Source: Cellulophaga omnivescoria
Lineage (GTDB): Bacteria; Bacteroidota; Bacteroidia; Flavobacteriales; Flavobacteriaceae
Reading direction: 5' to 3'
NCBI RefSeq assembly: GCF_001999725.1
Contig: NZ_MDDP01000051.1
Coordinates: 19,886 to 83,885, forward strand
DNA: 64,000 bases
Both the position numbers and the translations under genes were made by a program. Positions within the stretch are counted from its first letter, which is position 1. Each line of letters begins with the position of its first letter. Shown piece by piece: positions 16,964 through 25,502 of the stretch. The notes under the pieces were generated by a model that worked only from the letters and a program-made list of their open reading frames with translations, ran no database searches and had not been told where the DNA came from.

Positions 16964-17407
16964 ATGAAAACACTTTTTACACTTTTAGCCATTTTTCTAT
17001 TACTTTCTTGTGATAGTGGAAGAACTAACAGAAATCCTTACCTGCAAGAGATTGGTTTTAGAGTAGACTTAAATTTAAATTTGCCATCATATAGCGCCCT
17101 TAAAAATACAGGAAATGCTGTATATGTTGGTAGCCAAGGTGTTGGCACTAAAGGTATTTTTGTTATAAACACAGGTTTTGATAATTTTATGGCTTTTGAA
17201 GCAAGTTGCCCAAACCACGAGCCTAGTGCGTGCTCTACAATGATTTTAGATGAAGATAAACAAAATGTAACTTGCCCTTGTGAAGAATATAAGTACAACC
17301 TATTTACAGGCCAGTTTTTAAACAGACCCGAAGACGACAAAAGATATCATGACATGCTTTTTTACAGCTCGTCTGTAAACGGAAATATTGTTACCGTAAG
17401 AAATTAA
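16964..17407 (+). CDS. Rieske-like lipoprotein with altered metal ligands
   Basis: A 147-residue protein with lipobox LLSC. The core resembles a Rieske [2Fe-2S] domain, but the ligand motifs read CPNH and, about 30 residues on, CPCEEYKYNLF, where the classical order is CxH then CxxH. I recall the same spacing in related flavobacterial proteins, so it is probably a conserved variant and not damage. It may bind a cluster or another metal in the envelope. The ATG at 16964 gives the signal peptide; an upstream in-frame TTG at 16922 is unlikely. Confidence 0.65.
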   Translation: MKTLFTLLAIFLLLSCDSGRTNRNPYLQEIGFRVDLNLNLPSYSALKNTGNAVYVGSQGVGTKGIFVINTGFDNFMAFEASCPNHEPSACSTMILDEDKQNVTCPCEEYKYNLFTGQFLNRPEDDKRYHDMLFYSSSVNGNIVTVRN

Positions 17408-17411
17408 AAAA

Positions 17412-17442
17412 AGGGCAAACCTAAAATAAGGCCCACCCTTTG
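17412..17442 (+). terminator. possible weak terminator
   Basis: AAAGGG and CCCTTT can pair across a GC-poor loop between the convergent Rieske-like and TonB receptor genes. The stem is short and the call is weak. Confidence 0.35.
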
Positions 17443-17465
17443 TAAACATGGTTAGTGTTCAAATC

Positions 17466-19691
17466 TTAAAAATTAAATGTTGCACCCACTAAAAAGTTAG
17501 TACCTGCTTGTGGGTAATAACCTTGTACTTCAAAAGTAGTGCCAGGAGTGTCCCAACTATTTAAATACGTGTATCCGTTAGATACATATTTTTTATTAAA
17601 AACATTATTTACTAGTCCGGTTAAGACAACGGACTTAAATATTTTATTAAATTTTATCTCGTAAGCCACATTAAAATCGTTTACAAAATAGCTATCCAAT
17701 TTAGAGTCTTCTGTATCTGTGTTACTTAAGTATTGTTCGCCTACAAATTTAGATAAAAAAGATAATTTTATGTTCTCTTTTGGTGCATAAGTAAAAATGT
17801 TTCCCGCAACTACACTAGGAGAATAGGCAATATTTGTATCTCCTAAGTCTTGCACACCACCATCTCTATCTGTAAAAAAATCTTTATTTTTATTACTACT
17901 TATAGCAATGTTTGGTCTAGCAGAAAACTGATCACTAAAAACAATATTAGCATCTACCTCTATACCCAAACGGTAACTATCTCCAACATTTTCTCTGAGC
18001 GGAGCTCCTACATCATTTAACTCACCCGTAACAACTAACTGATCTTTATAACCCATATAATATAAGTTTGTATTTACTTGCACATTAGAAGTTACGTAAC
18101 GCCAACCTAACTCATAATCATTTAATTTTTCTGGTTTAGGGTTACCACTTTCATAATCATTTCTGTTAGGCTCTCTGTTTGCCACAGCATAAGAAGCATA
18201 GAAATTATTATTTTTATTTAAGTTAAATGTTACACCAGCTTTTGGGTTAAAAAAGTTAAACGTATCATTAACCAAACCTGTATCTTCTCCGTTAGCCTTA
18301 TAACCAACTCTTCTGTATTGTACATCTCCAAAAAGACTCCATTTCTCATCTACATTATAATTTAATTTAGTGTAGGTATTAAAATCTGTTTTAGTAGAAG
18401 TATCATCATAATAACGATCTTCAAAACCACCATTAACTGCAAATTGTTGAGCCCAAATTACTTCTCCAAAATGATCTCCTTCATACTTATTATAACCACC
18501 ACCTACAATAAGGCTAAGGTTGCTTTCATTATAATTAATAGAAAAAGTGGTTCCATAAAAATCATTATCTAACCATCTTCTTCTAATTAAATCTGTAACA
18601 TCTGTTCCGTTAAAACCAGCTACAATCCCATTATAATCTGCAGGGTCTTCATCTTCTTTATATTGTTCAAAAAAACCACGTCCTTTTGTATAATGCAATG
18701 CCAAGTTAGTAGACCAAGCATCAGAAATTTGCTCGTTCCACAATAACTGAAAATGATCTTGCTTGTAATCATCATTTTCATTGTCATAAAACTGAGTTAC
18801 ACCATTTTCATCTTGATAAGCACCAACTGGGTTGTATGTTCTGTCTTTTTTTAATGTTTCTCTATCTATACCATCCCAAGATTGATACGTAACCTCATGT
18901 CCACCAAAAAGTAATGCCTTTATTAAAGTGTTATCATCTACGTAAGCAGCCTGCAAAAAGTAAGATTCTAGGTTAGACGAAGCTCTGTCTACATAACCAT
19001 CTGAAGCAATTCTAGATAACCTACCAGAAATTTCTACGTGATTATTTAATAAACCTGTGCTAAATTTAATATTGTTTTTTAACGTATTAAAACTACCAAT
19101 AGATGTAGATACTTGTCCGTATGCATCTGTAGAAACAGCATCTGTTAAAATATTTAAACTGGCTCCAAAAGCACCAGAACCGTTAGTAGATGTACCAACA
19201 CCTCTTTGTAATTGTAAATTTTCTGTAGAAGAGGCAAAATCTGGCATATTTACCCAAAAAGTACCGTGAGACTCAGAGTCGTTATAAGGTATACCATTTA
19301 TGGTAACATTTACACGCGTAGCGTCTGTACCACGTACTCTAATACCTGTATAACCAACTCCTGCACCAGCATCTGATGTAGTAACTACTGCTGGTAAAAA
19401 GTTCATTAAAATTGGTATATCCTGACCTAAATTACGGGATTTAAATTGCTCTTTGGTTAAGTTAGTAAATGTAACTGGCGATTGCTTTGTTACACGTACT
19501 CCAGAGACTAAAACTTCATCCAAGACCACCTTTTTACCCTCTAGGGTATCTATTTCTTTTTCTTGTGCAATACCAGAAAAAGCTAATCCTAACACAGCAA
19601 AAGTTGTACTTAATGTTTTTAAGTAAAATTGCCTGTTGTTGCTTTGTTGCTTATGCGTAGTAGCATTGCATTTAACACAGTTTTTTTTCAT
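17466..19691 (-). CDS. TonB-dependent receptor, probably for thiamine
   Basis: A 741-residue outer-membrane receptor. A signal peptide ends near GIAQ (about residue 42). The plug domain follows (VRVRGTDATRVNVTINGIPYND, shown here as two stretches: VRGTDATRVNV and INGIPYND), then a 22-strand barrel ending in FLVGATFNF with the C-terminal aromatic. The leader contains a TPP riboswitch, so expression should fall when thiamine diphosphate is plentiful; thiamine or a derivative is therefore the likely substrate. It is transcribed alone. The thiamine-binding and PnuC-type genes are 2.7-3.6 kb upstream on the same strand. Confidence 0.9.
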   Translation of the reverse strand: MKKNCVKCNATTHKQQSNNRQFYLKTLSTTFAVLGLAFSGIAQEKEIDTLEGKKVVLDEVLVSGVRVTKQSPVTFTNLTKEQFKSRNLGQDIPILMNFLPAVVTTSDAGAGVGYTGIRVRGTDATRVNVTINGIPYNDSESHGTFWVNMPDFASSTENLQLQRGVGTSTNGSGAFGASLNILTDAVSTDAYGQVSTSIGSFNTLKNNIKFSTGLLNNHVEISGRLSRIASDGYVDRASSNLESYFLQAAYVDDNTLIKALLFGGHEVTYQSWDGIDRETLKKDRTYNPVGAYQDENGVTQFYDNENDDYKQDHFQLLWNEQISDAWSTNLALHYTKGRGFFEQYKEDEDPADYNGIVAGFNGTDVTDLIRRRWLDNDFYGTTFSINYNESNLSLIVGGGYNKYEGDHFGEVIWAQQFAVNGGFEDRYYDDTSTKTDFNTYTKLNYNVDEKWSLFGDVQYRRVGYKANGEDTGLVNDTFNFFNPKAGVTFNLNKNNNFYASYAVANREPNRNDYESGNPKPEKLNDYELGWRYVTSNVQVNTNLYYMGYKDQLVVTGELNDVGAPLRENVGDSYRLGIEVDANIVFSDQFSARPNIAISSNKNKDFFTDRDGGVQDLGDTNIAYSPSVVAGNIFTYAPKENIKLSFLSKFVGEQYLSNTDTEDSKLDSYFVNDFNVAYEIKFNKIFKSVVLTGLVNNVFNKKYVSNGYTYLNSWDTPGTTFEVQGYYPQAGTNFLVGATFNF

Positions 19692-19793
19692 TCGTAATAG
19701 TATTACAAATAAAAGGGGTTGTTATTTTTATTAAATTGTATAGATTTTTTTTTGAGTGGCAAACTCCATTTAATTATAATTGCCATTTAACCT

Positions 19794-19818
19794 AGTTAAC
19801 ATTTATAAAATGCTAACT
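19794..19818 (-). promoter_or_regulatory. hairpin after the TPP riboswitch
   Basis: On the minus strand an 11-bp stem with one G-U pair and a 3-base loop follows the riboswitch core. Its 5' arm holds TTAGCA, which can also pair with TGCTAA in the 3' part of the riboswitch (19829-19834). It may be the expression platform. Confidence 0.45.
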
Positions 19819-19820
19819 AT

Positions 19821-19896
19821 TACTTCCCTTAGCAGCATTACCCGCTCAGGTTCGTTGGGTATAATCTCAGCCTAAACTAATAAGCACCCCTTTGAG
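19821..19896 (-). ncRNA. TPP riboswitch (THI element)
   Basis: On the minus strand the element carries all the classical blocks in order: GGGGTGC, CTGAGA (19865-19870), ACCC, GAACCTGA and GGGTAATGCTG, ending in AAGGGAAGTA. It starts just after the promoter and lies about 130 bases before the TonB receptor ATG. Binding of thiamine diphosphate normally lowers expression of the gene downstream. Confidence 0.95.
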
Positions 19897-19903
19897 ATGA
19901 CAG

Positions 19904-19911
19904 CAAATGTA
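19904..19911 (-). promoter_or_regulatory. promoter -7 box upstream of the TPP riboswitch
   Basis: TACATTTG on the minus strand, eight bases before the riboswitch, which places the transcription start at its 5' edge. Confidence 0.6.
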
Positions 19912-19977
19912 GGGCACACTTTCTTGTAATCATAAAAAAAAGTTAATTTTATTAACTACAACAACAAAATGTACATT

Positions 19978-20349
19978 ATGAAATTAGGAGCTTTTTCTAT
20001 AAGTTTAAGCGTAAAAGACATAAAAATATCTAAAGCTTTTTACGAAAAATTAGGTTTTAGTGTTTTTGCTGGTGAAATTGATAAAAAGTATCTAATACTT
20101 AAAAACGAAAACAGCATTATTGGTTTGTTTGAAGGAATGTTTGATAAAAATATGCTAACATTTAATCCTGGTTGGGACCAAAATGCAAATACAATTACAA
20201 ATTATGATGATATTAGAGACATACAAAAACAGTTAATTGCAGCTGGACTTGAGCCGAGCTCAAAAGCAGATGAGAACACTACAGGACCTGCAAACTTAAT
20301 TATTATAGACCCAGATGGCAATCCTATTCTACTAGACCAACACGTGTAA
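19978..20349 (+). CDS. VOC family (glyoxalase-like) protein
   Basis: A 123-residue vicinal-oxygen-chelate protein, the fold of glyoxalase I and bleomycin-resistance proteins. The pattern FSISLSVKDIKISKAFYEKL at the start and IIDPDGNPILLDQH at the end is typical; the C-terminal acidic residue is missing from the usual spot, so metal binding is uncertain. Substrate unknown. The start MKLGAF is preferred over the ATG at 19969, three codons earlier. Its stop touches the convergent DUF4301 gene. Confidence 0.85.
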   Translation: MKLGAFSISLSVKDIKISKAFYEKLGFSVFAGEIDKKYLILKNENSIIGLFEGMFDKNMLTFNPGWDQNANTITNYDDIRDIQKQLIAAGLEPSSKADENTTGPANLIIIDPDGNPILLDQHV

Positions 20350-21888
20350 TTACAATGGTTGGTGAGCAGATTTAAGCAAATCGTTTACTGTTTTTACTGG
20401 GTTAAAAGTAATACTTGGCACCTCTACAAAAATAGTGTTCCAATATGCCATTGCTCCGTTCCAAAGACCAGGCAACTCTAAAGCCTTTACAGGCCTTCCT
20501 TCTTTTGTTTTTTCTGTTATAAAACCTTGCTTTTCATTTACAAAGTCTAACAAATTATATTTTTCTCCCTTGTAATTTTTAACGCCACAAACTAAATCTA
20601 CCGGATTAAAATGAGTTGCATTTTGCAATATTTTAGACTGATTGAAATTGGACGTATTTATTTGTGCTGACTCTACTATTTGTAAAGACACGTTTTCTTG
20701 ATAATCCTTAATCCAAAATGGTCCACCACCTGGATCTCCTAGGTTTTTTACCATACCACAAACTCTAATTGGCCTGTTTATATGATTTTTTAAAAGTGCT
20801 ATTTGATCTTCTTTTCCTAAGTGAATAAATCCATTTTTAAACCTGACATTTAACTCCTCCTTTAAAAACAATCTAATTTCATTTATTAAATCATCATCAA
20901 CATCATTATTGTCTAAAATTGAAGCATATTTAAACGCTTTATTCTGAACTTTTAATAAAAAACCAGCTAGCATTTTTTTACTATTAGCTATGGTTTCTAA
21001 ATGTTCCTCAACAATAACATTATCTATATTTTTTATAAAAATTACATCGGCATTTTTATCATTTAAATTTTCAATAAGTGCACCGTGACCTCCTGGTCTA
21101 AATAACAAACTTCCGTTTTTTAATCTAAAAGGAATGTTATCTATGTCTACAGCAATGGTATCTGTTTCTATTTTTTGAAAAGAATAATCTACATCAAAAC
21201 TAACGCCAGTTTCTTCTTTTACTTTTTCTAACACCTCATTCTCTTTATTTAAAAACATCTGTTGGTGTTGCTCAGAAATTGTAAAGTGTAATTTTGCTTT
21301 TTTATTAGTAGCAGCATATAACGCTGCCTCCTTTAAATGCTCGTAAAACGGAGTTATAATTTGATTTTTATAGTTGTGAAAAGGCAATAATCCTTTAGGA
21401 TAAAAACCATAATTTAATTTATCTTCTGCTAATAGTTCTTTTACAAAAGCATAAACCTCTTCTCCTGTAGAAGAAAAATTATTTCCTATGCGCGATTTTA
21501 CATCTTTATAAAAAGGGAAGTTTTTTAATCCTTCTGTAAAAGCCTTGATAGCACCATCTTTTGATGTATTTATGTACTCTTGTAGCGTTTGTTTTTTAGG
21601 GTCATAAACTTCTAAAAAAGCAAACAAAGCTTTAAACATTCGAGTAGCCGCACCAGATGCAGGGGTAAACTTTAGCAATTCTTTTTCTTTACGCTCTTTT
21701 TCAAATAAAGAAATTAATTCTTCTTCTTCCTCTAAAGTAAACTTTAAAATACCATCACCAACAACGGCTGCCTTAGATAAATTTACAAAAGGTATCCCCT
21801 CTTTAAAGGTTTCTATTTGCGCTAAAACCTTTTCCTTCGTAATTCCTTTTGCTGCAAATTGCTTTAAATCTATATCTGTAAAATTCAT
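20350..21888 (-). CDS. DUF4301 protein, nucleotidyltransferase-like
   Basis: A 512-residue cytoplasmic protein of family DUF4301, function unknown. Three motifs recall the UDP-sugar pyrophosphorylase group: FTPASGAATRMFKAL (the Gly-rich loop), FRPGGHGALIENLND and VIFIKNIDN (like the GHG and SNIDN motifs). This suggests a GT-A nucleotidyltransferase fold. It overlaps the kinase gene before it by four bases (ATGA) and is the last gene of the operon with PnuC and the thiamine-binding protein, so a role in vitamin or sugar-phosphate activation is possible. The fold call is inference. Confidence 0.7.
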   Translation of the reverse strand: MNFTDIDLKQFAAKGITKEKVLAQIETFKEGIPFVNLSKAAVVGDGILKFTLEEEEELISLFEKERKEKELLKFTPASGAATRMFKALFAFLEVYDPKKQTLQEYINTSKDGAIKAFTEGLKNFPFYKDVKSRIGNNFSSTGEEVYAFVKELLAEDKLNYGFYPKGLLPFHNYKNQIITPFYEHLKEAALYAATNKKAKLHFTISEQHQQMFLNKENEVLEKVKEETGVSFDVDYSFQKIETDTIAVDIDNIPFRLKNGSLLFRPGGHGALIENLNDKNADVIFIKNIDNVIVEEHLETIANSKKMLAGFLLKVQNKAFKYASILDNNDVDDDLINEIRLFLKEELNVRFKNGFIHLGKEDQIALLKNHINRPIRVCGMVKNLGDPGGGPFWIKDYQENVSLQIVESAQINTSNFNQSKILQNATHFNPVDLVCGVKNYKGEKYNLLDFVNEKQGFITEKTKEGRPVKALELPGLWNGAMAYWNTIFVEVPSITFNPVKTVNDLLKSAHQPL

Positions 21889-22451
21889 CTATTTTCTAGT
21901 ATTTTGTCTATTACTGCTACTGCTGTAGCTAGTCTTTCTGCTTTACCGCCCCTTAAAGTAATAAAATTCCTATTATACTTAAGCAATGTTTGTTTAAAAA
22001 AATTAAACATTTCTTGGCGCTCCCCTGGCTTGTCTCTTAAATCATCTGCCTCCCAAGGAACGTCTATATACGTTAAAAAGTATAAATCATAGGTATTTTC
22101 TAACGCATATTTTTCTAAAACCGGATCACAGCTTCCAATGTAATAAGCTTCTGAGTATACTTTAGTTTCTAACAAATCTGTATCACAAATAAGCACATCT
22201 GTAGCTTTTTCTGCCAGTTTGTTTTCTAATTTCATTTGTCCTTCTGCTATTGGCAGAAGGTCTTTAGGTTCACAGGTTTTACGCTCATTGTTCCATTTAT
22301 CTTGCAAATATTCTCTAGCATATTCTGGCACCCAAACAGAGTGGTAATGTCTTGCTAATTGTTCAGAGAGTGTAGTTTTACCAGTAGACTCTGGCCCAAA
22401 CAAAACTACTTTAACAATGTCTGTGGGCTTTTGCCTATACTTTTCTTCCAT
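21885..22451 (-). CDS. NadR-like P-loop kinase
   Basis: A 188-residue AAA-type ATPase similar to the ribosylnicotinamide kinase domain of NadR. FGPESTGKTTL (18-28) is the P-loop, VPEYAREYL follows as in NadR, and ICDTDLLETKVY supplies the Walker B region. Such kinases trap imported nicotinamide riboside as a phosphate. Beside a PnuC-type carrier and a thiamine-binding protein the substrate here may be thiamine instead. The only ATG overlaps the PnuC gene by 46 bases. Confidence 0.8.
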   Translation of the reverse strand: MEEKYRQKPTDIVKVVLFGPESTGKTTLSEQLARHYHSVWVPEYAREYLQDKWNNERKTCEPKDLLPIAEGQMKLENKLAEKATDVLICDTDLLETKVYSEAYYIGSCDPVLEKYALENTYDLYFLTYIDVPWEADDLRDKPGERQEMFNFFKQTLLKYNRNFITLRGGKAERLATAVAVIDKILENR

Positions 22452-23044
22452 GCTAAATATCCTAAAATTGCTACTCCCATAAATACAAAATATTGTAATG
22501 CTGTAAAAACAAGACCTTTATACAAATATAGGGGAACAGAAATAACATCTCCTATAATCCAATATATCCAATTTTCTATCTTCTTTTTTGCCATTAACCA
22601 CATACCTACAAAGAAAATTGCTGTAGTAAATGTATCTACATAAGCCGTCCAACTATTAAATTTATTAAAAAACAAATAAACTAACGTTACAAAAGCAATA
22701 GTAATAGTAAATAAAATAGCAGACCACATTTTGTCTTTAACCGTTGTTGTGGTTATTGGCACAAAATGATTAGCATCTACTTTCCTTGTCCAAACATACC
22801 AACCATAGATACTCATAGAAAAATAATATGCATTTATCATCATATCACCTAAAAGTTCATATACCAGTAAAATATATACAAAAATAGCGGTGCTAATAAT
22901 ACCTGTAGGAAAAACCAATATGTTTTCTCTTTTAGAGTAAATAACACTTAGCAACCCAAATAAAACACCTATAGATTCTAAAACTATTAAATGTGTTGGC
23001 ACGCCATTATATTGCGCAAAAATCCAATCAAAAATGTGGCTCAT
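22406..23044 (-). CDS. PnuC-family vitamin transporter
   Basis: A 212-residue membrane protein with about seven hydrophobic segments and the PnuC pattern: FPTGIISTAIFVY, SIYGWYVWTRK, and ENWIYWIIGDV before PLYLYKGL. PnuC proteins carry nicotinamide riboside by facilitated diffusion; the close relative PnuT carries thiamine. The sequence alone does not tell them apart. The neighbouring YkoF-type protein and the TPP-controlled receptor favour thiamine; the NadR-like kinase would fit either. It overlaps genes on both sides, so it is part of a tight operon. Confidence 0.88.
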   Translation of the reverse strand: MSHIFDWIFAQYNGVPTHLIVLESIGVLFGLLSVIYSKRENILVFPTGIISTAIFVYILLVYELLGDMMINAYYFSMSIYGWYVWTRKVDANHFVPITTTTVKDKMWSAILFTITIAFVTLVYLFFNKFNSWTAYVDTFTTAIFFVGMWLMAKKKIENWIYWIIGDVISVPLYLYKGLVFTALQYFVFMGVAILGYLAWKKSIGKSPQTLLK

Positions 23045-23288
23045 AATCGCTTCTATCAGATTTTACAATTTTCATAAAAAGTAGCCCTTTGTCCATTAAC
23101 TCAAATGCTTCTTTAATTTCCGTTTTTAAAATACGCATTACCTCATCATAATCTCCGTAAACTTGGGTACTTAACGGGTTCTCTAAGATTGTTAATCCGG
23201 ATGCTCTTAGTTTTTTAATAAAATTAATTATGTGCTCCTCAAAAGTATCCTGAAGTGGTGAAAATGTAAGTTCAACAGATATATTCAT
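23028..23288 (-). CDS. YkoF/MTH1187-type thiamine-binding protein
   Basis: An 86-residue protein of the small ferredoxin-like family that includes YkoF and MTH1187, some of which bind thiamine. The start ISVELTFSPL, the central SGLTILENPLSTQVYGD and the helix EVMRILKTEIKEAFE match the family. There is no signal peptide, so it acts in the cytoplasm. I chose the ATG at 23288; the frame extends 19 codons upstream, but those lack family similarity. It overlaps the PnuC gene by 17 bases. Confidence 0.7.
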   Translation of the reverse strand: MNISVELTFSPLQDTFEEHIINFIKKLRASGLTILENPLSTQVYGDYDEVMRILKTEIKEAFELMDKGLLFMKIVKSDRSDYEPHF

Positions 23289-23317
23289 TGTAAAATTTGT
23301 TTGATAAATTAGTAACT

Positions 23318-23953
23318 CTACGCCGTTTTTAACGCATATACACAAGTAAAGCCTTCAAATTCTAAAAACGCAACTTTATAAAATGTAGATACACCTTGGT
23401 ATAATATCTCTGCTGTTGTTTGCTCATCTACAAACGTAAAATCTTTTACGTTTATATGGTGCAAAAAACTTAATCCTTTTTGCGCATAAATTTTATAGAG
23501 CGATTCTTTTGCTCCCCAAACTATAGTTAGTTTTTGGGTTAATGCAGATACATTTGCTATGGTTTTGTACTCTTCAATTGGAGTAAATTTATGTGCAATT
23601 TTTAAAATTTTATCTCTCTGCATTTCTATATCAACTCCAACCTCATCTGTCTTGCTAACAATAATTCCTGTAAAGTGATGTGAGTGTGTTATTGATATAA
23701 AATTACCATCATTTAAATGTGGTTTTCCTACCTCATCATACCTTAAATCAAAATCTGTATAACCAGCTTGTTTAAGCAAATGCCTTATGCTTAAAAACCC
23801 TTTTCTGTGCATGTCAGATTTCATTCCGCTTAATCTGTTTTGGCAATGATCTGTAAGTGCAATTGGCTCAGCTAATTCCGCCTCAGACTCTTCTATTTTC
23901 CAAATGTAGAGCTTTGTGGTATTGTTTACTGTTATAGTTTTGTAAAGAGGCAT
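23318..23953 (-). CDS. 4'-phosphopantetheinyl transferase superfamily protein
   Basis: A Sfp-type transferase of 211 residues that should move phosphopantetheine from CoA to a carrier protein. The magnesium site is GVDIE (106-110, Asp108 and Glu110) and the second motif is WGAKESLYK (146-154). SITHSHHF (87-94) is the usual substrate loop. It is first in the operon that continues with the thiamine-binding, PnuC, kinase and DUF4301 genes, and is divergent from ahcY. Confidence 0.9.
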   Translation of the reverse strand: MPLYKTITVNNTTKLYIWKIEESEAELAEPIALTDHCQNRLSGMKSDMHRKGFLSIRHLLKQAGYTDFDLRYDEVGKPHLNDGNFISITHSHHFTGIIVSKTDEVGVDIEMQRDKILKIAHKFTPIEEYKTIANVSALTQKLTIVWGAKESLYKIYAQKGLSFLHHINVKDFTFVDEQTTAEILYQGVSTFYKVAFLEFEGFTCVYALKTA

Positions 23954-23973
23954 AGCATTATTTAAGATATTAG

Positions 23974-23981
23974 TATCTTTG
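23974..23981 (+). promoter_or_regulatory. promoter -7 box of ahcY
   Basis: TATCTTTG fits TAnnTTTG. It leaves a leader of about 95 bases before the ahcY ATG, longer than for most genes here. Confidence 0.6.
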
Positions 23982-24000
23982 CACTGCTTAAGGCAAATGA

Positions 24001-24060
24001 AATAGTATTGGTAAGCGAATTTAACTATTTAAAACGCTACACCAAAGTGTTTCTTTTTAT
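24001..24060 (+). promoter_or_regulatory. structured ahcY leader, possible attenuator
   Basis: A hairpin (AAACGCT 24032-24038 with AGTGTTT 24046-24052, one G-U pair) is followed by CTTTTTATT like a terminator. An upstream segment (TTGGT 24008-24012 and GCG 24015-24017) can pair with CGC and ACCAA inside that hairpin and would prevent it. It does not match a known SAM or SAH riboswitch that I recognise. Confidence 0.4.
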
Positions 24061-24083
24061 TAAAAATACGAAAAAAAGAAAAA

Positions 24084-25400
24084 ATGAGCTCAAATACAGT
24101 TGCTTACGTACCAAATAAGGTAAAAGATATTTCTCTAGCAGATTGGGGAAGAAAAGAAATTGAATTAGCTGAGGCAGAAATGCCAGGTTTAATGTCTTTA
24201 AGAGAAGAGTACAAAGATTCTCAGCCTCTTAAAGGTGCTAGAATTGCTGGTTGTTTGCATATGACTATACAAACTGCTGTTTTAATAGAAACTTTACAAG
24301 CTTTAGGTGCAGAGGTTACTTGGAGTTCATGTAACATTTTTTCTACGCAAGACCAAGCTGCTGCTGCAATTGCTGCAACAGGAACAGCTGTTTACGCTTG
24401 GAAAGATATGACAGAAGAAGAGTTTGACTGGTGCATAGAGCAAACTTTATTTTTTGGCGAAGAAAGAAAGCCATTAAATATGATTTTAGATGATGGTGGA
24501 GATTTAACCAATATGGTTTTAGATAAATACCCAGAACTTGCAGAAGGTATTAATGGCTTATCTGAAGAAACTACAACTGGTGTTCACAGACTTTACGAGC
24601 GTGTAAAAAACGGAACTTTACCAATGCCAGCTATTAACGTAAACGATTCTGTTACCAAATCTAAATTTGACAACAAATACGGCTGTAAAGAGTCTGCAGT
24701 AGATGCTATACGCAGAGCTACAGATGTTATGTTAGCTGGTAAACGTGTTGTAGTTTGTGGTTATGGTGATGTTGGTAAAGGTACTGCTGCTTCTTTTAAA
24801 GGTGCAGGTTCTATAGTAACTGTTACAGAAATAGATCCTATTTGCGCACTACAAGCTGCAATGGACGGTTTTGAAGTAAAAAAATTAGAGACTGTTGTTG
24901 GTAATGCAGATATTGTTATTACAACTACAGGTAACAAAGACATTGTACAAGGGCGTCATTTTGAAGCTATGAAAGACAAAACTATTGTTTGTAACATAGG
25001 TCATTTTGATAATGAAATAGATATGGCTTGGCTAAACAGTAATTTTGGCAACACTAAAAACACTATTAAACCACAGGTAGACAAGTACACGGTTAATGGC
25101 AAAGACATTATAATTCTTGCAGAAGGCCGTTTAGTTAACTTAGGTTGCGCTACGGGTCACCCTAGCTTTGTTATGAGTAACTCATTTACAAACCAAACTT
25201 TGGCACAAATAGAACTTTGGACCAATGCTGATGCTTATAAAAATGATGTTTATATGCTACCAAAAGCTTTAGATGAAAAAGTAGCTAAATTACACTTAGC
25301 TAAAATTGGCGTTGAGCTTACAGAATTACGTGAAGAGCAAGCCAGCTATATAGGTGTAACTGTAGAAGGACCGTTTAAACCAGAGCATTACAGATACTAA
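24084..25400 (+). CDS. ahcY: adenosylhomocysteinase
   Basis: Hydrolyses S-adenosylhomocysteine to adenosine and homocysteine, clearing the product inhibitor of methylation. It has bound NAD: the loop is GYGDVGKG (226-233). [13 protein letters not shown] (59-71), [14 protein letters not shown] (82-95), [13 protein letters not shown] (185-197) and the C-terminal PFKPEHYRY are diagnostic. Length (438) is standard. Monocistronic, with a long structured leader and a strong terminator. Confidence 0.98.
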   Translation: MSSNTVAYVPNKVKDISLADWGRKEIELAEAEMPGLMSLREEYKDSQPLKGARIAGCLHMTIQTAVLIETLQALGAEVTWSSCNIFSTQDQAAAAIAATGTAVYAWKDMTEEEFDWCIEQTLFFGEERKPLNMILDDGGDLTNMVLDKYPELAEGINGLSEETTTGVHRLYERVKNGTLPMPAINVNDSVTKSKFDNKYGCKESAVDAIRRATDVMLAGKRVVVCGYGDVGKGTAASFKGAGSIVTVTEIDPICALQAAMDGFEVKKLETVVGNADIVITTTGNKDIVQGRHFEAMKDKTIVCNIGHFDNEIDMAWLNSNFGNTKNTIKPQVDKYTVNGKDIIILAEGRLVNLGCATGHPSFVMSNSFTNQTLAQIELWTNADAYKNDVYMLPKALDEKVAKLHLAKIGVELTELREEQASYIGVTVEGPFKPEHYRY

Positions 25401-25425
25401 TTCTTTTAGCATTATAAAATAACTT

Positions 25426-25472
25426 AGCTCTTTTCCTCATATATAAACCTATTTGGAAAAGAGCTTTTTTTA
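25426..25472 (+). terminator. terminator of ahcY
   Basis: An 11-bp stem (AGCTCTTTTCC, 25426-25436, with 25455-25465) is followed by TTTTTTT, 25 bases after the ahcY stop. Confidence 0.9.
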
Positions 25473-25502
25473 TACACCAACCTCACTTATACAACTTTAT
25501 AA

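Noticed and set aside
23954..24083. Second TPP riboswitch before the vitamin operon
   Set aside because: None of the conserved blocks (CTGAGA, GAACCTGA, GGGTAATG) occurs on either strand here.
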